Shown one piece after another: positions 62,276 through 64,000 of a DNA stretch of 64,000 nucleotides. This DNA comes from Fasciola hepatica. Lineage: Eukaryota > Platyhelminthes > Trematoda > Plagiorchiida > Fasciolidae. The DNA lies in contig CANUEZ040000028.1 in NCBI GenBank assembly GCA_948099385.1, positions 1,984,001-2,048,000 on the forward strand. Reading direction: 5' to 3'. Position 1 is the first letter of the stretch, and each line of letters begins with the position of its first letter. The translations under genes and the position numbers were made by a program. Below the pieces are notes generated by a model. The model made no database searches, was not told the origin of the DNA, and worked only from the letters and a program-made list of their open reading frames with translations.

Positions 62276-64000
62276 CTGAAGGGACTGACATTGGCGTGCT
62301 ACATCATGAACCACGTGTTTTAATCAAGACTTACCAGCAGGAAATTAGACAGATTTGTTTGAGTGGAATGAAACGCCACACGAGTTGCTGAGCTGGTACT
62401 GCACCCAGAACATAACAGGTGAAACAAGGTAGCGGAGAAGATTGTGAATTGCATGAAGATGTGAAACCACTGAATACCTGCTTCTCAGCTGAAAGACATA
62501 AATCCAGGACTGAAATTCAGTAACATTTTCAACTGATATACAGAGGTTCGTACCAGTGGTTAAAGTGCACAGTCGTTACGACCGTGGTAAATTTCAATTT
62601 GTGTAAAATGAACACCACAAATAATGCCAGATATTGAAAAACATTCTAGTTTCAGTCGAAATACATACACATCCACATGCATGGCCTGAGTCCATGACTT
62701 GTCTGTGGGCGCGATACTGCCAGGTTGTCCACGCCAAAGCAGATGGTTTTCTTACGGATCCACAACCGGAGCCTTTAGCTATCCAAAACTTAACCCACAA
62801 AGCAGCGAGACGAAACGTGGAGTCCGTGACCCACTGGGGGCCGCTGAATGATTGCTTAGTTCATACGTCCTTCGGATGAGGCCAGACATCCTGGGTGCCC
62901 AGTGCACCCCTCCGCCACAGATGCCGATGAGCATACCGTTGTACACCCCATACGCCATCCATGGTTGGTTTGGAATCAAGGTCTAGCCATCTCCTCTAGA
63001 CTGACTATTAGTCAGCTAATCCCGTGGAGAGCGCCGGGTATTCGCTTTTGTTCTCTCCCTTTAGCGGGAACACCTCCGCCACGAGAAGGCAGTGAGTAGG
63101 ACTTTTTCAGCTGAGGCTGTGTTAGACGCACGGTCACTTGGGAGCATTTCGAGAGGCGTTCACGACGAGTAGCCATCTCGGAGTCTGAGACACCCACCCC
63201 CGACCATAATGAGGCATCTGGAGGCTGTTTCTTTACTACTGCCGATAGGCGGCTTATGACGGCTCAAGCGACTTCCGCGCAGGACCTGATGCTCCTTGAA
63301 TATGATGCTGCAGGTTCTCGGTTTTTCTCTAACACAAATTCAACCGTTTTGCTATTCCTTGTCGTGGTACAGTCGTTGCACGCCATTTGCAGGAATGGAG
63401 AACTGCAAGGACTCCACCACTCATGTTTTCTCTTGCAGCACAAAGCCCGTTCGTAACATCGGTTTTCGACCGGTTTGTTTGGTAGCTAATTTACACGAGC
63501 CGAAAGTGGTTTGATACGAAGAAAATCGACAATCGGAGTAATGTACACTGCACAGTGGACATTTTACTTCCGAAATGCCTTGAAGTACCAAGTTACAGAT
63601 CGTCCTTTTTCATGCCTTTGAAATGGGTAAAATAAGGACATTGAAGCATGCTTTTCCCGAAATAATCTTAAAAAGAAAAGCCAGAGTTGCAACATAACAC
63701 GATTTATGTCCGGGACGATTTCGCTGCATCTCAACACGGTGCATACTGCAGGTACGATACTGTTTATATAATTTCATGTAAAACCATTACGTTCGACAAA
63801 TATAGGGAAAATTATAATAGTCAAGTTACGTCACCCTAGTAAAGACACATTAACAAAGAGCTGTTTCTGCTGACACAATATAGGTTTCCATCGACGTATG
63901 GCAACAGCTTCAGCAAACCTCGAAAGCCTGGCATTCTTTGCCACGTAAATGACCCGAAACGCAGTGCTTCGATCAGCTGGATGTTGCGTCATCAGAAGAT
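62276..64000. other. Unassigned right edge, probably ERp29 intron or upstream sequence
   Basis: The minus strand upstream of the ERp29 exon holds a possible donor (CTGCTG before GTAAGT, near 62335), but the preceding frame does not look like ERp29. No further exon, promoter or repeat was identified. Confidence 0.35.

Noticed and set aside
62276..62420. Upstream ERp29 exon ending at a GTAAGT near 62335
   Set aside because: The donor is good, but neither frame in phase encodes ERp29-like sequence.

Overview
The window looks like animal (metazoan) nuclear DNA, most likely from a parasitic flatworm (fluke or tapeworm). The inference rests on the density of decayed retroelements, a CsRn1-like Ty3/gypsy element with the CHCC Gag box first described in a liver fluke, several Penelope-like elements (PLEs) with GIY-YIG endonuclease domains, BEL/Pao elements and CR1/Jockey-like LINEs. 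No bacterial or phage organisation is visible. Nearly every long reading frame that I can identify is a broken transposable element. The one convincing host gene is the 3' part of an ERp29-like ER chaperone gene on the minus strand at 61609-62275.

Layout. 1-6.7 kb: a decayed Ty3/gypsy pol, a LINE 3' end split by a solo LTR, LTR ends with a primer-binding site, and a gypsy RNase H-integrase relic. 6.7-11.7 kb: no identifiable gene, one (TA)n tract. 11.7-18 kb: a Tc1/mariner relic, a solo LTR, a BEL/Pao integrase end, and a gypsy 3' half with polypurine tract and 3' LTR. 18.5-23 kb: a minus-strand gypsy gag-pol fused to a PLE end, and a transposase-domain relic. 23-34 kb: a nested cluster around a large inverted repeat (about 2.35 kb arms, about 3.1 kb apart) of a CsRn1-like element, mixed with PLE and other gypsy pieces. 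34-44 kb: a minus-strand BEL/Pao element interrupted by a gypsy element with both LTRs and by a solo LTR. 44.5-49.8 kb: a second inverted repeat made of LINE sequence, enclosing Tc1-like, PLE-like and LINE pieces, then a smaller inverted repeat. 49.8-54.8 kb: little recognisable. 55-59 kb: a PLE with inverted termini carrying a hammerhead-ribozyme-like remnant, then a gypsy element whose reverse transcriptase contains a (TA)78 tract. 59.7-60.8 kb: a pogo-like DNA transposon. 61.6-62.3 kb: ERp29 exons. The remainder to 64 kb is unassigned.

These pieces do not form an operon or pathway; they record successive insertions, nested insertions and at least one probable inversion. I found no CRISPR, tRNA or rRNA gene and no host defence system. 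The strongest signals are structural: two solo LTRs whose removal with one 4-bp target duplication restores the host element's reading frame, the reciprocal junctions at the large inverted repeat, and the degenerate hammerhead in the PLE terminus. All family calls come from motif recognition by eye, without a database search.
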